DNA from: JAGGYK01 sp034716155
GTDB taxonomy: Bacteria > Desulfobacterota > Desulfomonilia > UBA1062
Length of the DNA stretch: 64,000 nucleotides
Assembly: GCA_034716155.1 (NCBI GenBank)
Contig: JAYEFR010000030.1
Coordinates: 16,397-80,396 of the forward strand
Direction: 5' to 3'
Below the pieces are notes generated by a model, which did no database searches, was not told where the DNA came from, and worked only from the letters and a program-made list of their open reading frames with translations. The translations under genes were made by a program, and so were the position numbers. This document shows, piece by piece, positions 44,204 to 53,836 of this stretch (the stretch's first letter is position 1; each line of letters begins with the position of its first letter).

Positions 44204-44770
44204 CTATTTGAACAGAGAGGAAAGTTGCTTAAATCTGGATGTCCCTGCCTTTTCTATCAGCATAAATGCTATGGCCTCTGTCGAATAGATAACAGCGCCG
44301 GCCTGCGCCATTGTATCCAAGGCGGAATGTCTATCCATCTCACGCCTTGAACACACCGCATCATATGCCACTATCACATTATATCCATCTTTAAGGAGAT
44401 CAAAGACTGTCTGCAATACACATACATGTGTCTCTATGCCTGCAACTATAACAGAGGCTTTGCCTTGTTTTTCTATCCTTTCCCTAATCAGCTTCTCTCT
44501 ATAACAGCTAAAGAAGAGTTTCTCAAATCTGGGGATATCTTTAAGGTGCCCATCTATCTCCGGTATGGTCTTGCCCAGGCCCTTTGGGTATTGCTCAGAA
44601 ACAATAATCGGCATTGCAAAGGCCTTTGCAGTTTCTATTAAAATGGCGGCATTCTTTACAAAAATGTTTTTAAATTCAGGTTCCATTGCCCTGTAGAGCC
44701 TATCCTGAATATCCACAATACCTAAGATACAATCGTCTGGATTAAGTATAAATTTGTCTATGTTCTCCAT
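44204..44770 (-). CDS. Isochorismatase-fold cysteine hydrolase
   Basis: A 188-aa hydrolase of the nicotinamidase/isochorismatase superfamily. The catalytic triad is visible as Asp20 (VDIQD), Lys84 (FEKLFFS) and Cys117 (GIETHVCVLQT), with the cis-peptide block just before the Cys. It lies nearer to the YcaC/ISOC group than to nicotinamidase, because the D-x-H metal motif of PncA is not seen. The substrate is unknown. No operon partner. Confidence 0.9.
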   Translation of the reverse strand: MENIDKFILNPDDCILGIVDIQDRLYRAMEPEFKNIFVKNAAILIETAKAFAMPIIVSEQYPKGLGKTIPEIDGHLKDIPRFEKLFFSCYREKLIRERIEKQGKASVIVAGIETHVCVLQTVFDLLKDGYNVIVAYDAVCSRREMDRHSALDTMAQAGAVIYSTEAIAFMLIEKAGTSRFKQLSSLFK

Positions 44771-44890
44771 TAATCCCCTCCTTAACTTTAAAATTGTAAA
44801 AACATAAAACCCTGGGCCTTTAATTATAAAAGAGTCTTACTATTGTTTAAAGCACTTTTATGATTAAGAGCTAAAATAAGGTCAAATAAA

Positions 44891-44906
44891 CTTGACACTG
44901 GTCAAG
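44891..44906 (+). promoter_or_regulatory. Small palindrome overlapping a -35-like box
   Basis: CTTGAC-ACTG-GTCAAG (44891-44906) is a perfect 6-bp inverted repeat that contains TTGACA, a consensus -35 box. The -10 region downstream (TTAACT or TATATT) is weak. It could serve the DUF2804 gene. Confidence 0.35.
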
Positions 44907-44991
44907 TATTAATTTTAACTATATTATTAATGGAGCAAGCAACACCAAAATTTATTGGGTATAAATTGTATCGTATATAATGGGTGGCAGA

Positions 44992-46032
44992 ATGCAAAAA
45001 AAGATTATATCACCATCTAAACTTTTGAATCCAGATGGGACATTGGTTCAACAAGGCTGGGCACGAGATTTGATACTTGAATACAACAGGGAGGATATCC
45101 ATCGATTTAAGAACAATTTTCTCAATAAATTGAGGATCAAAGAGTGGGATTATTACGCAATACTCAGCCCAAAGGCAGTCCTGGCCCTGACCATCTCTGA
45201 TATAGGTTACCTGGGAATGATGTCTGTATCCTGGATTGACCTTGAGAAAAAGACCCAAACTACAGAAAATGAAGTCGTGCCCTTCCCCATGGGAAAGATC
45301 AATCTGCCACGTTCATCCCACGAAGGTTCGGTATCATTCAATGGAAAGAAGTTGAGGATCTCCTTTGAAAGGATATCAGGAGAAAGAATCCTTAAGGTGG
45401 ACTTCCCCTCCTTTCTGAATGGTAAAGGGATCAAGGCAGAGATCGGCCTCTACCAGCAAAAAGACATGGACTCAATAGTAATGATCACTCCCTTTAAAGA
45501 AGACCGGCGATGTTTCTATTACAATCAGAAGATAAACTGTATGCCTGCTAAGGGCTGGGTTAAGGTTGGAGACAGACATGAAGGTCTCACAGGGGATAAC
45601 TGCTTTGGTGTGCTGGACTGGGGCCGAGGGGTCTGGCCCTGGCAGAACACATGGTACTGGGGATCTGCATCTGGTGTTATTGATAAACACTCATTTGGCT
45701 TCAATATCGGATATGGATTCGGAGATACAAGTGCTGCTTCAGAAAATGCCCTGTTCTATGACGGCAAGATACATAAACTCGATCAAGTCACCTTTCATTT
45801 CGATGGAACCGATTTTTTAAAACCATGGAGGTTTAGTAGTAATGACGGCAGATTTGAACTTGATTTCTTGCCCATACTCGACCGCAATGCAAAAATAAAC
45901 ATGGGTGTGCTTGCCACTGAACAACACCAGGTATTCGGCTTATTTACAGGTAATGTTATCCTGGATAGCGGAGAAAAAATATACCTGGATAAATTCTTAG
46001 GCTTTGCGGAAAAGGTTTATAATAGATGGTAA
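44992..46032 (+). CDS. DUF2804 family protein
   Basis: A 346-aa protein. The start 'LLNPDGTLVQQGWARDLILEYNREDI', the middle 'MITPFKEDRRCFYYNQKINCMPAKGWV' and the block 'FGVLDWGRGVWPWQNTWYWGSASG' are the marks of DUF2804, which resembles a two-sandwich lipid-binding/hydroxyneurosporene-synthase-like fold. The function of the family is not known. ATG 44992 is chosen by similarity of the N-terminus; ATG 44980 is in frame and equally possible. It is followed 42 bases later by a phospholipase-like gene, so a role in lipid handling is a fair guess. Confidence 0.85.
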   Translation: MQKKIISPSKLLNPDGTLVQQGWARDLILEYNREDIHRFKNNFLNKLRIKEWDYYAILSPKAVLALTISDIGYLGMMSVSWIDLEKKTQTTENEVVPFPMGKINLPRSSHEGSVSFNGKKLRISFERISGERILKVDFPSFLNGKGIKAEIGLYQQKDMDSIVMITPFKEDRRCFYYNQKINCMPAKGWVKVGDRHEGLTGDNCFGVLDWGRGVWPWQNTWYWGSASGVIDKHSFGFNIGYGFGDTSAASENALFYDGKIHKLDQVTFHFDGTDFLKPWRFSSNDGRFELDFLPILDRNAKINMGVLATEQHQVFGLFTGNVILDSGEKIYLDKFLGFAEKVYNRW

Positions 46033-46074
46033 TCCACTACCTTTAAAAAATTAAATATGTTATAAAAAAACTGA

Positions 46075-46944
46075 ATGCCAAAAGAAAATACACACCTATT
46101 TTTTGCAGATAAGGTCCTGAAAGCGATTGAAGAAGAGACCCTTAAATCCATTATATCTTCACATAGTTACTATTACCATCTTGGGGCTATAGCCCCGGAT
46201 ACCTTTTATTATGGTACAAAGGACAGTGTTAATACAGTCTCTGAAAAACTCCATGGAAGAGATGGATATCCCACAAATAAGATCATCCTGGAAATCCTTG
46301 AGACCTCGAAAGACAATAAGGATCTGGCCTTCACCATCGGCTATATTACTCATTGTGCCCTTGACATAACATTCCACCCTGTAATTAATTCCATTGCAAG
46401 AGATTACTCTGATAAAGACCTCGACAAGACAGATAGCGCTACATACATGCACAGACATATAGAAACCTGTATTGATAACAGATTAAATCCGGATTTTCTG
46501 ATGGGTAAACTCATCAAGGCTTATTTAATTGAAGAATTGACCTTTGCTAAAATAGTTTCAAGAGAGTTTGGCCTGTCCGCCTCCCAGATAAAAAGGACTT
46601 TTAAAAGGCAGCTGTTTTTCAACCGCTTATTTAGAAGCGAAACCGCATTCAAAATAGCCCGTCTTTTAAATAAGTCGGGCATACTAAAGGACAAGACATA
46701 CCTGGGACTTTTTTATGCAAATCTAAAGAGAGAGAACATTGTGATAAAAGACAACCTTAAATACAAGACCCTCTCTACAGGGAAAGAAAAGGTATGCAAT
46801 ATCAATAAGATGCTGGAGGGTGCCATGCCAACTGCAATGCAGATGATAAAGACTGCTTATGATTATTATTGTGGTGAAATTACAAAACAAGAATGCATAA
46901 AGATACTCTCCGGTGAAAGCCTGAGCCCGGGAGATAATTCATAA
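46075..46944 (+). CDS. Zinc-dependent phospholipase C family protein
   Basis: A 289-aa protein of the Zn_dep_PLPC type. His residues spaced as in that family are seen in 'NTHLFFADKV', 'YYYHLGAIAPDTFYY', 'GYITHCALDITFHPVIN' and 'MHRHIETCID'. Together they would bind zinc. No signal peptide is present, so it is probably cytoplasmic, unlike secreted clostridial phospholipase C. The substrate may be a phospholipid or another phosphodiester. No ribosome site is obvious; it may depend on the gene before it. Confidence 0.85.
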   Translation: MPKENTHLFFADKVLKAIEEETLKSIISSHSYYYHLGAIAPDTFYYGTKDSVNTVSEKLHGRDGYPTNKIILEILETSKDNKDLAFTIGYITHCALDITFHPVINSIARDYSDKDLDKTDSATYMHRHIETCIDNRLNPDFLMGKLIKAYLIEELTFAKIVSREFGLSASQIKRTFKRQLFFNRLFRSETAFKIARLLNKSGILKDKTYLGLFYANLKRENIVIKDNLKYKTLSTGKEKVCNINKMLEGAMPTAMQMIKTAYDYYCGEITKQECIKILSGESLSPGDNS

Positions 46945-47082
46945 CTCAAGATTGCATTCTTGGCGCTTACTTCCCGGTCAGGACAGGATTAGAAGATAAC
47001 AACCCTTTAAAGCGTTTCTCAAAAACACTGCTCTGTCTTAAGTGCTCTATAGAATAGTCCATGTCTGTGGGATCCCCTGATT

Positions 47083-47447
47083 TTATAAATCTCTTACTAT
47101 CTCTTCTGTGTCCATCAAATCCTTGAGTTGGACCAAAAATCCGGAAAGGGCCTCTTTATGGAGATCCCTTTCCAGATCGTTAGAAGCCCCCCCTCTATAG
47201 ACTTCATCTCCCTAAGCGGTACGGAAGTCAAATTGCCATTGTCTTTCAGATAAAGCCTGTCTCTTAAAATCCAATATGTCTGTGCTGAGACTTTGCCATG
47301 TTCAGTGGTAATAATATATTCTGAAAAGACAGTTCCAGGTAGAATTAGTACGCCAAAGGCGACTACAATCAAGACAATGACTGTTATGTCTGCCTTAGGT
47401 ATATCCCGAGTTTTTCTCTCAAGGTATCCAATATCACCTTTTGCCAT
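47083..47447 (-). CDS. Small membrane protein with an apparent frameshift in a G-tract
   Basis: Read without change, the frame from ATG 47447 gives 110 aa and stops at 47115. It has one membrane span (about residues 21-42) after a basic N-terminus. At a run of seven C on the plus strand (47187-47193) the protein-like sequence switches frame. One more base would continue it as 'EGGASNDLERDLHKEALSGF' and 'LVQLKDLMDTEEIVRDL' to a stop at 47083, 121 aa in all. The second reading looks much more like protein. It overlaps the pheT end by 64 bases. Function unknown. Confidence 0.55.
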
Positions 47448-49747
47448 TTGTTTATCACCTTATCCTCTAAGGTCTTGGACGCAGATTGATAGGTAATCCT
47501 CAAGGTGATCCCATTTTTGTCTTGAGGCAACTTTTCTCCACGATACACATCAATCACCTCAATTTGCTTCAAGTCCTTAATCCCTTTAGATAATATTATA
47601 CCTTCAATATCTTCATATGCGGTACTATTATCCACCACCAGCGAGATGTCTCTGCATGTAGAAGGAAACCTGGGTAAAGGACTTATCTCCTTTAGTTTTC
47701 TGATGAGCAAAGTCTCTAGTCCAATCTCCATTACATATATATCATCCGACAGGTCAAGGTATTCAATTATGTCTGGATTCAGGGCACCTATGTAGCCTAT
47801 AAACACGGAGCCTGAATATACGTCTGCCTGAATACCAGGGGTAAGAAATATATGGTTGGACGGCCTGAATCCTATATCCGGGACTATAGACTCCGCTATC
47901 CCCTTCATATCATAGAAATCCACCTGGCCTGCCTCTTCAGACCAGTGCAACTTCTTTCTTGAACCTGAAATGGCAATACCAAACCGCTCTATCTCTGTTG
48001 GAAGATGCGAACTGTCCTGAACAGGCAAGAAACATTTGCCTATCTCAAAGATATGTATGTCTCTTAGCTGAATCCTCTTATTCCTCGCTACCACAGATGC
48101 AAGCCCTGGGATCAAAGATGTACGCATAATAGCCATCTCATCTGAGATGGGGTTTTTCAACTCCAGATACCTGTCCTTAAACCATTCCCCCCACCTTGGA
48201 GAGATAAATGAATACGTTATTACCTCATTAAACCCCATAGCACTCAAGGTGGTGCGTATATCTCTTAATTTTAAAACATCAGATGGTTTAATCTGAGGTT
48301 TAAATCCGGGCAGATCCGATGGGACATTGTCCATACCATCTATCCTTACATATTCTTCTATCAAGTCTATCTCTCGTTCAATATCGTGCCTGAATAAGGG
48401 GGCAATAACTCCCCATCCCCCTTCATCCCTGGTTATCTCAAAACCAAGCCCTTTGAATATGGCTTCTACCTTGGATATTTTGACATTACTTACACCAAGG
48501 ATCTTCTCTAATCTCTTCTTTCTCAAATATATCTTTCTAGGAGCAGACCCCAAATGATTTACATCTATAACACCCTTCAAGACCCTTGCATAAGCTAGCC
48601 GGGCCATAAGAGAGGCTGCCCTGTCTACGGCCTTTTTTTGCCCATCCGGATCTACGCCCCTCTCAAACCTGTAGGAGGCCTCTGTAGAAAGGTTTAGCCT
48701 GCTTGATGTCTTGCGGATCCGCACAGGATCAAAATATGCGCTCTCCAGGACTACATCCTTGCTGTCATTCGACATCTCAGAATTTTCGCCACCCATAATA
48801 CCTGCAAGGGCAACTGCCTTTTCTTTATCACAAATAAGCAGATCATCCTTAAGCAGTAACCTTTCGGTGGAGTCCAGGGTTACAAAGGTCTCTCCATCAT
48901 AGGCCTTCCGCACCACAATTGCATGCCCGCCAATCAAGTCATAATCAAATGCATGCAATGGCTGTCCATATTCCAGCATTACATAATTGGTTATATCTAC
49001 CACATTATTTATCGCCCTCGCTCCAGAGAGGAACAATCGTCTCCTCATCCAAAATGGACTCTTAGCGACACGCAACCCCTTCAAGACCCCGGCACAATAC
49101 CTGGGGCAGGCATCTACTGCGGCTATCTCTACAGAAAGCATTGTATCTATTGGAGTTTTATCTTCTTCTGATTCTATGGGCGGATATTTTACACCGGTGT
49201 TAAATATAGCAGACAATTCTCTGGCGATACCTATCACTGAGAGACAATCCCCTCTGTTAGGGGTGACACTTATGTCAAATACCCAATCCTCTAATTTTAA
49301 CTTATCAATCAGTATGTCTCCCGGACAGATACTTTCATCTTCTATCTCCATGATGCCGGTATGATCATCCGTGAGCCCTAATTCCCTTTCAGAGGCCAGG
49401 ACACCATAAGAATCCACACCCCTTATCTTTGCCTTCTTCACAACCATGGAATCACCAAGCTTTGTGCCTATAGGGGCCAGTGCGGTAAGCATCCCCTGCC
49501 TCACATTTGGCGCCCCACATACTATCTGCAGCTCTTCACTGCCTGTATCCACTTTACACAGATGGAGCCTGTCTGCATTTGGATGGAGTTCCTTCTTTAT
49601 TATGCAAGCGCATACTACCTCTTCGGGTATTGTTACGTGGTCTATCTCCTCCACCTCTGTACCAGATAAAGTCAAGGCATCTGCTACAGCAGATGGATCT
49701 GCATCTATATCCACAAAATCCTTTATCCAATTAAAACTGATTTTCAT
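47384..49747 (-). CDS. pheT: Phenylalanyl-tRNA synthetase beta subunit
   Basis: A 787-aa protein of the usual length. The N-terminal tRNA-binding (EMAP-like) domain (ACIIKKELHPNADRLHLCKV), the editing B3/B4 domain (YCAGVLKGLRVAKSP, NNVVDITNYVMLEYGQPLHAFD), the B5 domain and the C-terminal anticodon-binding FDX-ACB domain (FPSTCRDISLVVD) are in order. Charges tRNA-Phe together with PheS, encoded 21 bases upstream. Confidence 0.97.
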   Translation of the reverse strand: MKISFNWIKDFVDIDADPSAVADALTLSGTEVEEIDHVTIPEEVVCACIIKKELHPNADRLHLCKVDTGSEELQIVCGAPNVRQGMLTALAPIGTKLGDSMVVKKAKIRGVDSYGVLASERELGLTDDHTGIMEIEDESICPGDILIDKLKLEDWVFDISVTPNRGDCLSVIGIARELSAIFNTGVKYPPIESEEDKTPIDTMLSVEIAAVDACPRYCAGVLKGLRVAKSPFWMRRRLFLSGARAINNVVDITNYVMLEYGQPLHAFDYDLIGGHAIVVRKAYDGETFVTLDSTERLLLKDDLLICDKEKAVALAGIMGGENSEMSNDSKDVVLESAYFDPVRIRKTSSRLNLSTEASYRFERGVDPDGQKKAVDRAASLMARLAYARVLKGVIDVNHLGSAPRKIYLRKKRLEKILGVSNVKISKVEAIFKGLGFEITRDEGGWGVIAPLFRHDIEREIDLIEEYVRIDGMDNVPSDLPGFKPQIKPSDVLKLRDIRTTLSAMGFNEVITYSFISPRWGEWFKDRYLELKNPISDEMAIMRTSLIPGLASVVARNKRIQLRDIHIFEIGKCFLPVQDSSHLPTEIERFGIAISGSRKKLHWSEEAGQVDFYDMKGIAESIVPDIGFRPSNHIFLTPGIQADVYSGSVFIGYIGALNPDIIEYLDLSDDIYVMEIGLETLLIRKLKEISPLPRFPSTCRDISLVVDNSTAYEDIEGIILSKGIKDLKQIEVIDVYRGEKLPQDKNGITLRITYQSASKTLEDKVINKWQKVILDTLREKLGIYLRQT

Positions 49748-49768
49748 ATGCTTAAGTCTTATATCTCT

Positions 49769-50770
49769 TTAAAATTGCGTAAGAAACCGTATATCATTAT
49801 CAAAGAATAGCCTTATATCATCGATGCCATACTTTAACATGGCTACCCTTTCCACACCTAGCCCAAAGGCAAAACCCGTAACCTTCTCAGGATCTATACC
49901 TACATAATCAAATACAACAGGATCTACCATACCGCTGCCTAATATCTCGAGCCATCCAGTATATCCGCACACCCTGCAGCCTTTACCTTTGCATATTACG
50001 CAACCCATATCTACCTCTGCAGATGGCTCTGTAAACGGAAAAAACGATGGCCTGAAACGCATGGGCACATCAAGGCCAAACAGGGCATGTACAAATGCCT
50101 CAAGCACGCCCTTTAGATGGGCGAATGTAATACCTTCTTCCACCCATAACCCCTCCACCTGGTGAAACATGGGGGTATGGCTTACATCTGAATCAGACCT
50201 GTATACCTTGCCGGGGGCAATAACCCTTATGGGTAATTCATCTTTCTCCATTACCCTTATTTGGACAGGTGATGTCTGAGTACGAAGCAATATATTATCT
50301 GAGAAATAGAAGGTGGCCTGCATATCCCTTGCCGGATGATTCAAGGGTATATTCAATGCCTCAAAGTTATGATAGTCATCCTCCACCTCAGGGCCTGATA
50401 CCACTGAAAATCCAAGATTTATAAATATGTCCTCTATCTCGGCTAATACCTGATTCAGTATATGTACGCGACCCCCTCTTATGGGCCTACCCGGCAGGGT
50501 TACATCTATGCCGGTCTTTGCCGTAGCACTCTCAATTTCTTCGATCCTTGCGGTAAGGCCTTCCTGCATAAATAATTTTAACTGGTTAGAAAGCCTTCCC
50601 ATCCTTGGGCGTTCCTTAGGGTCTATTGTCCCCATCTGCCTAAGGATAGCAGTAAGAATTCCCTTCCTTCCAAGGTATTCTACACGTATTTTTTCTAACT
50701 CTTCTTTGTTACCGGCCTTTCCAATGGTCTGTTTAAAGGAGGATTTAATCTCTTCTAACTGTCTTTCCAT
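49769..50770 (-). CDS. pheS: Phenylalanyl-tRNA synthetase alpha subunit
   Basis: A 333-aa catalytic class II subunit. Motif 1 region 'NLGFSVVSGPEVEDDYHNFEALNIP', motif 2 'YRSDSDVSHTPMFHQVEGLWV' and motif 3 'FGLGVERVAMLKYGIDDIR' are clear. The N-terminal coiled coil binds tRNA. It abuts rplT with no spacer. Confidence 0.98.
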   Translation of the reverse strand: MERQLEEIKSSFKQTIGKAGNKEELEKIRVEYLGRKGILTAILRQMGTIDPKERPRMGRLSNQLKLFMQEGLTARIEEIESATAKTGIDVTLPGRPIRGGRVHILNQVLAEIEDIFINLGFSVVSGPEVEDDYHNFEALNIPLNHPARDMQATFYFSDNILLRTQTSPVQIRVMEKDELPIRVIAPGKVYRSDSDVSHTPMFHQVEGLWVEEGITFAHLKGVLEAFVHALFGLDVPMRFRPSFFPFTEPSAEVDMGCVICKGKGCRVCGYTGWLEILGSGMVDPVVFDYVGIDPEKVTGFAFGLGVERVAMLKYGIDDIRLFFDNDIRFLTQF

Positions 50771-51118
50771 CTAATCCCTTGCAACTGAGGTAACAATAAA
50801 AGAGAAACCTTTGGGGTCTGTTATTGCAATATCTGAAAGTATCTTTCTGTCGAGGATGGCGCCAGAGTTCTTCAAGGCATTTATAAACCCTGAATACCTT
50901 GATCCATTTAACTTAAGTGCAGCATTTATCCTTGCAATCCACAAGCGCCTGAACTCCCTTTTACGCGTGCGTCTATCTCTGTATGCATACACCAAGCCTT
51001 TATTTAAGCTGTCCTTTGCAATGCCTAGAAGTTTGCCTCTGCCTCCTCTATAACCTTTTGTCATCTTATGAATCTTTTTTCTTCTTCTTGTACCGATTTT
51101 GCCTCTCTTGACACGCAT
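50771..51118 (-). CDS. rplT: Ribosomal protein bL20
   Basis: A 115-aa L20 of normal length with the basic N-terminal extension (MRVKRGKIGTRRRKKIHKM) and 'RLWIARINAALKLNGSRYSGFINALKNSG'. It binds 23S rRNA and, in other bacteria, represses its own operon at the mRNA of rpmI; the order infC-rpmI-rplT is kept here. Confidence 0.98.
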   Translation of the reverse strand: MRVKRGKIGTRRRKKIHKMTKGYRGGRGKLLGIAKDSLNKGLVYAYRDRRTRKREFRRLWIARINAALKLNGSRYSGFINALKNSGAILDRKILSDIAITDPKGFSFIVTSVARD

Positions 51119-51124
51119 AGCTAT

Positions 51125-51328
51125 CTACCCCTTGTTACAGTATGGCAACATCCTTTTTATACCGGATAAATTTGCAGAATCCACTAGTGTGCTTTTCTTC
51201 AAGTTCCTTTTGCGTTTCCTTGCCTTATTACTCAACAAATGACTTGTATAAGCCTTGTTTCTTTTAAGCTTACCACTAGCTGTATTTGCAAACCTCTTTG
51301 CCGCACTTCTATTTGTCTTTTGTTTCAT
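51125..51328 (-). CDS. rpmI: Ribosomal protein bL35
   Basis: A 67-aa L35 (KTNRSAAKRFANTASGKLKRNKAYTSHLL). The start is supported by AGGAG 8 bases upstream. It lies 13 bases after infC and 6 bases before rplT. Confidence 0.97.
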   Translation of the reverse strand: MKQKTNRSAAKRFANTASGKLKRNKAYTSHLLSNKARKRKRNLKKSTLVDSANLSGIKRMLPYCNKG

Positions 51329-51341
51329 ATTAAACTCCTGC

Positions 51342-51857
51342 TCAACTCTTTGGGGAAAGCATCATGAATAGATTTCTTCCTTCTCTCTTCGGTCCACTCT
51401 CAACCACCCCGATATCAGAGATCTCCTCTTTCACCCTGGTCAGTATCTTCAACCCCTTATCCTGATAGACAATTTCCCTTCCCCTAAAGAATATCGCCAC
51501 TTTTACCTTATTTTTCGCGTCTAAAAACCGCCTTATATGTTTTATTTTAAATTGATAATCATGTTCATCCGTTTTAGGTCTAAATTTCATTTCCTTTACA
51601 ACTATTGTTGTTTGCTTCTTTTTTGCTTGATGCATCTTTTTTGTCTGTTCATATCTATACTTTCCATAATCCATTATACGACATACAGATGGTGTGCTAT
51701 TAGGAGACACCTCCACAAGATCCAGCCCAAACTCTTTAGCCTTTTCCAAGGCCACCTTTGCCGTCATAATCCCAAGCTGCTCTCCATCCGGGGAAATTAC
51801 CCTTATACTTTCAGCAAAAATACGATCATTTACCTTAACACCATTATCTCTACCTAT
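51342..51857 (-). CDS. infC: Translation initiation factor IF-3, probable ATA start
   Basis: A 171-aa IF-3 with the N domain (NDRIFAESIRVISPDGEQLGIM), the Lys-rich linker (YRYEQTKKMHQAKKKQTTI) and the C domain (KEMKFRPKTDEHDYQFK, VVESGPKREGRNLFMML). A GGAGGT sits at ideal distance before an ATA codon at 51857, just ahead of GRDNGVKVNDRI, where IF-3 proteins usually begin. The upstream ATG (51869) contains this ribosome site and has none of its own. A rare AUA/AUU start is the known device by which IF-3 limits its own synthesis. Confidence 0.93.
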   Translation of the reverse strand: MGRDNGVKVNDRIFAESIRVISPDGEQLGIMTAKVALEKAKEFGLDLVEVSPNSTPSVCRIMDYGKYRYEQTKKMHQAKKKQTTIVVKEMKFRPKTDEHDYQFKIKHIRRFLDAKNKVKVAIFFRGREIVYQDKGLKILTRVKEEISDIGVVESGPKREGRNLFMMLSPKS

Positions 51858-51931
51858 AGCAACCTCCATAAGTTAGAATTCATGCTCTTTTAAATCAAGA
51901 ACGCGTATATTGTCAACATAGATTAATAAAT

Positions 51932-53812
51932 TTAGATATCGGGTGTTGCGCTATTGATCTTTGATATCAGTTCTTCTACCTTCATAATTTGTTGTTCACC
52001 GCCTAGATCCCTTACCGCAATCGTATTATCGCTCTTTTCCCTCTCCCCCACTATCACCATATATGGAACCTTGGCAAGTCTGGCTTCCCTGATCTTATAG
52101 CCTATCTTTTCATTCCTGATATCAGCGTGGGCTCTTATATCCTTATCTCTCATGGAGTCCGCTATCTGAGCAGCATAGTCAGCATGAGCGCCTGTTATGC
52201 TCATCACAATAGCCTGAACAGGAGCCAGCCAAACAGGAAATGCCCCCGCATAATGCTCAATAAGTATACCTAGAAACCTCTCTATAGTCCCGAGAATCAC
52301 CCTGTGAAGCATAGCAGGTCTTTGTTTTGACCCATCAGAGGCAATATAACTCAGACCAAAACGTGCAGGCAGAGAAAAATCACACTGAATAGTCGCACAT
52401 TGCCACTGTCTCCCAATAGCGTCTTTTATCTTTACATCTATCTTAGGTCCATAAAATGCCCCATCTCCCTCATTTATATCATATGCCGGTCCTTTTAATT
52501 CCAGCGTATCTTTTAATGCCTTTGTGGCCACTTCCCAATCCTCGTCCGAGCCAATGGACTTCTCTGGTCTGGTACTTATCTCCATTTCATATTCAAACCC
52601 GAATATAGCCATAACCTCAGCCACAAGATCGATTATAGAGGCGATTTCATCAACGAGTTGATCAGGCCTGCAAAATATATGGGCATCATCCTGCGTGAAC
52701 TGTCGTGCCCGTAAAAGACCATGAAGGACCCCTGATTTTTCATGCCTTGTAACTGTCCCCAGTTCAAAATATCTAATAGGCAGATCCCTGTAACTCCTGA
52801 TCTTAGATTTGTAGACCAGTATATGGGAAAGGCAGTTCATGGGTTTTATGCCATAAAGCCCGCCCTCAATCTCTGTGAAGAACATATTTTCCCTGTAGTT
52901 ATCCATGTGGCCGGACTTCTCCCACATACCAGCCCTTAGTATGCTCGGGCCGTAAACCAACTCATATCCCCGTTTTATATGAAGCCTCTTCTCAAAGTCC
53001 TCAAGGATAGATCTGAGAATCCCGCCTTTGGGCAAATATACAATCAAACCAGGGCCTATCTCATCAGAGGTCATAAAGAGTTCCAGTTCTTTGCCTAATC
53101 TTCTGTGATCTCTTTTCTTGGATTCCTCTATGAAATTAAGATAACCTCTAAGGTCCTTTTTATTATTGAATGCAGTGCCGTATATCCTCTGAAGCATTTT
53201 ATTATGTTCATCACCTCTCCAGTAAGCCCCAGCCACAGAGAGTAATTTAAATGCCTTTATATAACCGGTAGACGGGATATGAGGCCCCCTGCAAAGATCT
53301 GTAAATGATCCCTGTTTATACAAAGAGACTGCCGCCTCATCTATATCATTTAAGAGTTCTACCTTATATGGCTCATCTGCATCTTTAAAGAACTCTATCG
53401 CATCGGCTTTACTCATTTCTTGTCTTGAAAAGACTTCATCCGCTGCTATAATCTCCGCCATCTTTTTCTCTATCAATGCAAGATCTTCCGATGAGAAGGG
53501 AGAATTTTTATCAAAATCATAATAAAAGCCATCTTTGGTGGCCGGCCCTATAGTTGGCCTTGCATCCGGAAAGAGAGCCCTTACCGCCTCGGCCATCACA
53601 TGTGCACTCGAATGCCTGATGATAGTTAGTCCATCTTCGGAGTCTATCTTTACAGTCTCTATATCCTCCCCACCGTTAACAGGGGATAATAAGTCCACTA
53701 AGGTCCCATCTTTTCTGGCTGCAACAACTAAAGGGCCATCTATAATATCTTTTATAATAGATGCCTTTGTAGAAACTTCCTTCCCGTCTATTGTAACTTT
53801 CTTGTCTGCCAT
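51932..53812 (-). CDS. thrS: Threonyl-tRNA synthetase
   Basis: A 626-aa ThrRS, slightly short for the family because the TGS domain is compact. The editing domain carries the HxxxH motif (HSSAHVMAEA) and the second zinc-binding site. The class II core has motif 2 (FELGTVTRHEKSGVLHGLLRAR), the catalytic zinc Cys in 'MNCLSH' and motif 3 (MLHRVILGTIERF). The C-terminal anticodon domain follows. It heads the thrS-infC-rpmI-rplT-pheS-pheT run and has GGAG before its start. No T-box-like leader could be recognised in the 25 bases before it or in the repeat beyond. Confidence 0.98.
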   Translation of the reverse strand: MADKKVTIDGKEVSTKASIIKDIIDGPLVVAARKDGTLVDLLSPVNGGEDIETVKIDSEDGLTIIRHSSAHVMAEAVRALFPDARPTIGPATKDGFYYDFDKNSPFSSEDLALIEKKMAEIIAADEVFSRQEMSKADAIEFFKDADEPYKVELLNDIDEAAVSLYKQGSFTDLCRGPHIPSTGYIKAFKLLSVAGAYWRGDEHNKMLQRIYGTAFNNKKDLRGYLNFIEESKKRDHRRLGKELELFMTSDEIGPGLIVYLPKGGILRSILEDFEKRLHIKRGYELVYGPSILRAGMWEKSGHMDNYRENMFFTEIEGGLYGIKPMNCLSHILVYKSKIRSYRDLPIRYFELGTVTRHEKSGVLHGLLRARQFTQDDAHIFCRPDQLVDEIASIIDLVAEVMAIFGFEYEMEISTRPEKSIGSDEDWEVATKALKDTLELKGPAYDINEGDGAFYGPKIDVKIKDAIGRQWQCATIQCDFSLPARFGLSYIASDGSKQRPAMLHRVILGTIERFLGILIEHYAGAFPVWLAPVQAIVMSITGAHADYAAQIADSMRDKDIRAHADIRNEKIGYKIREARLAKVPYMVIVGEREKSDNTIAVRDLGGEQQIMKVEELISKINSATPDI

Positions 53813-53836
53813 GATAAATATACTCCATCAATATTG

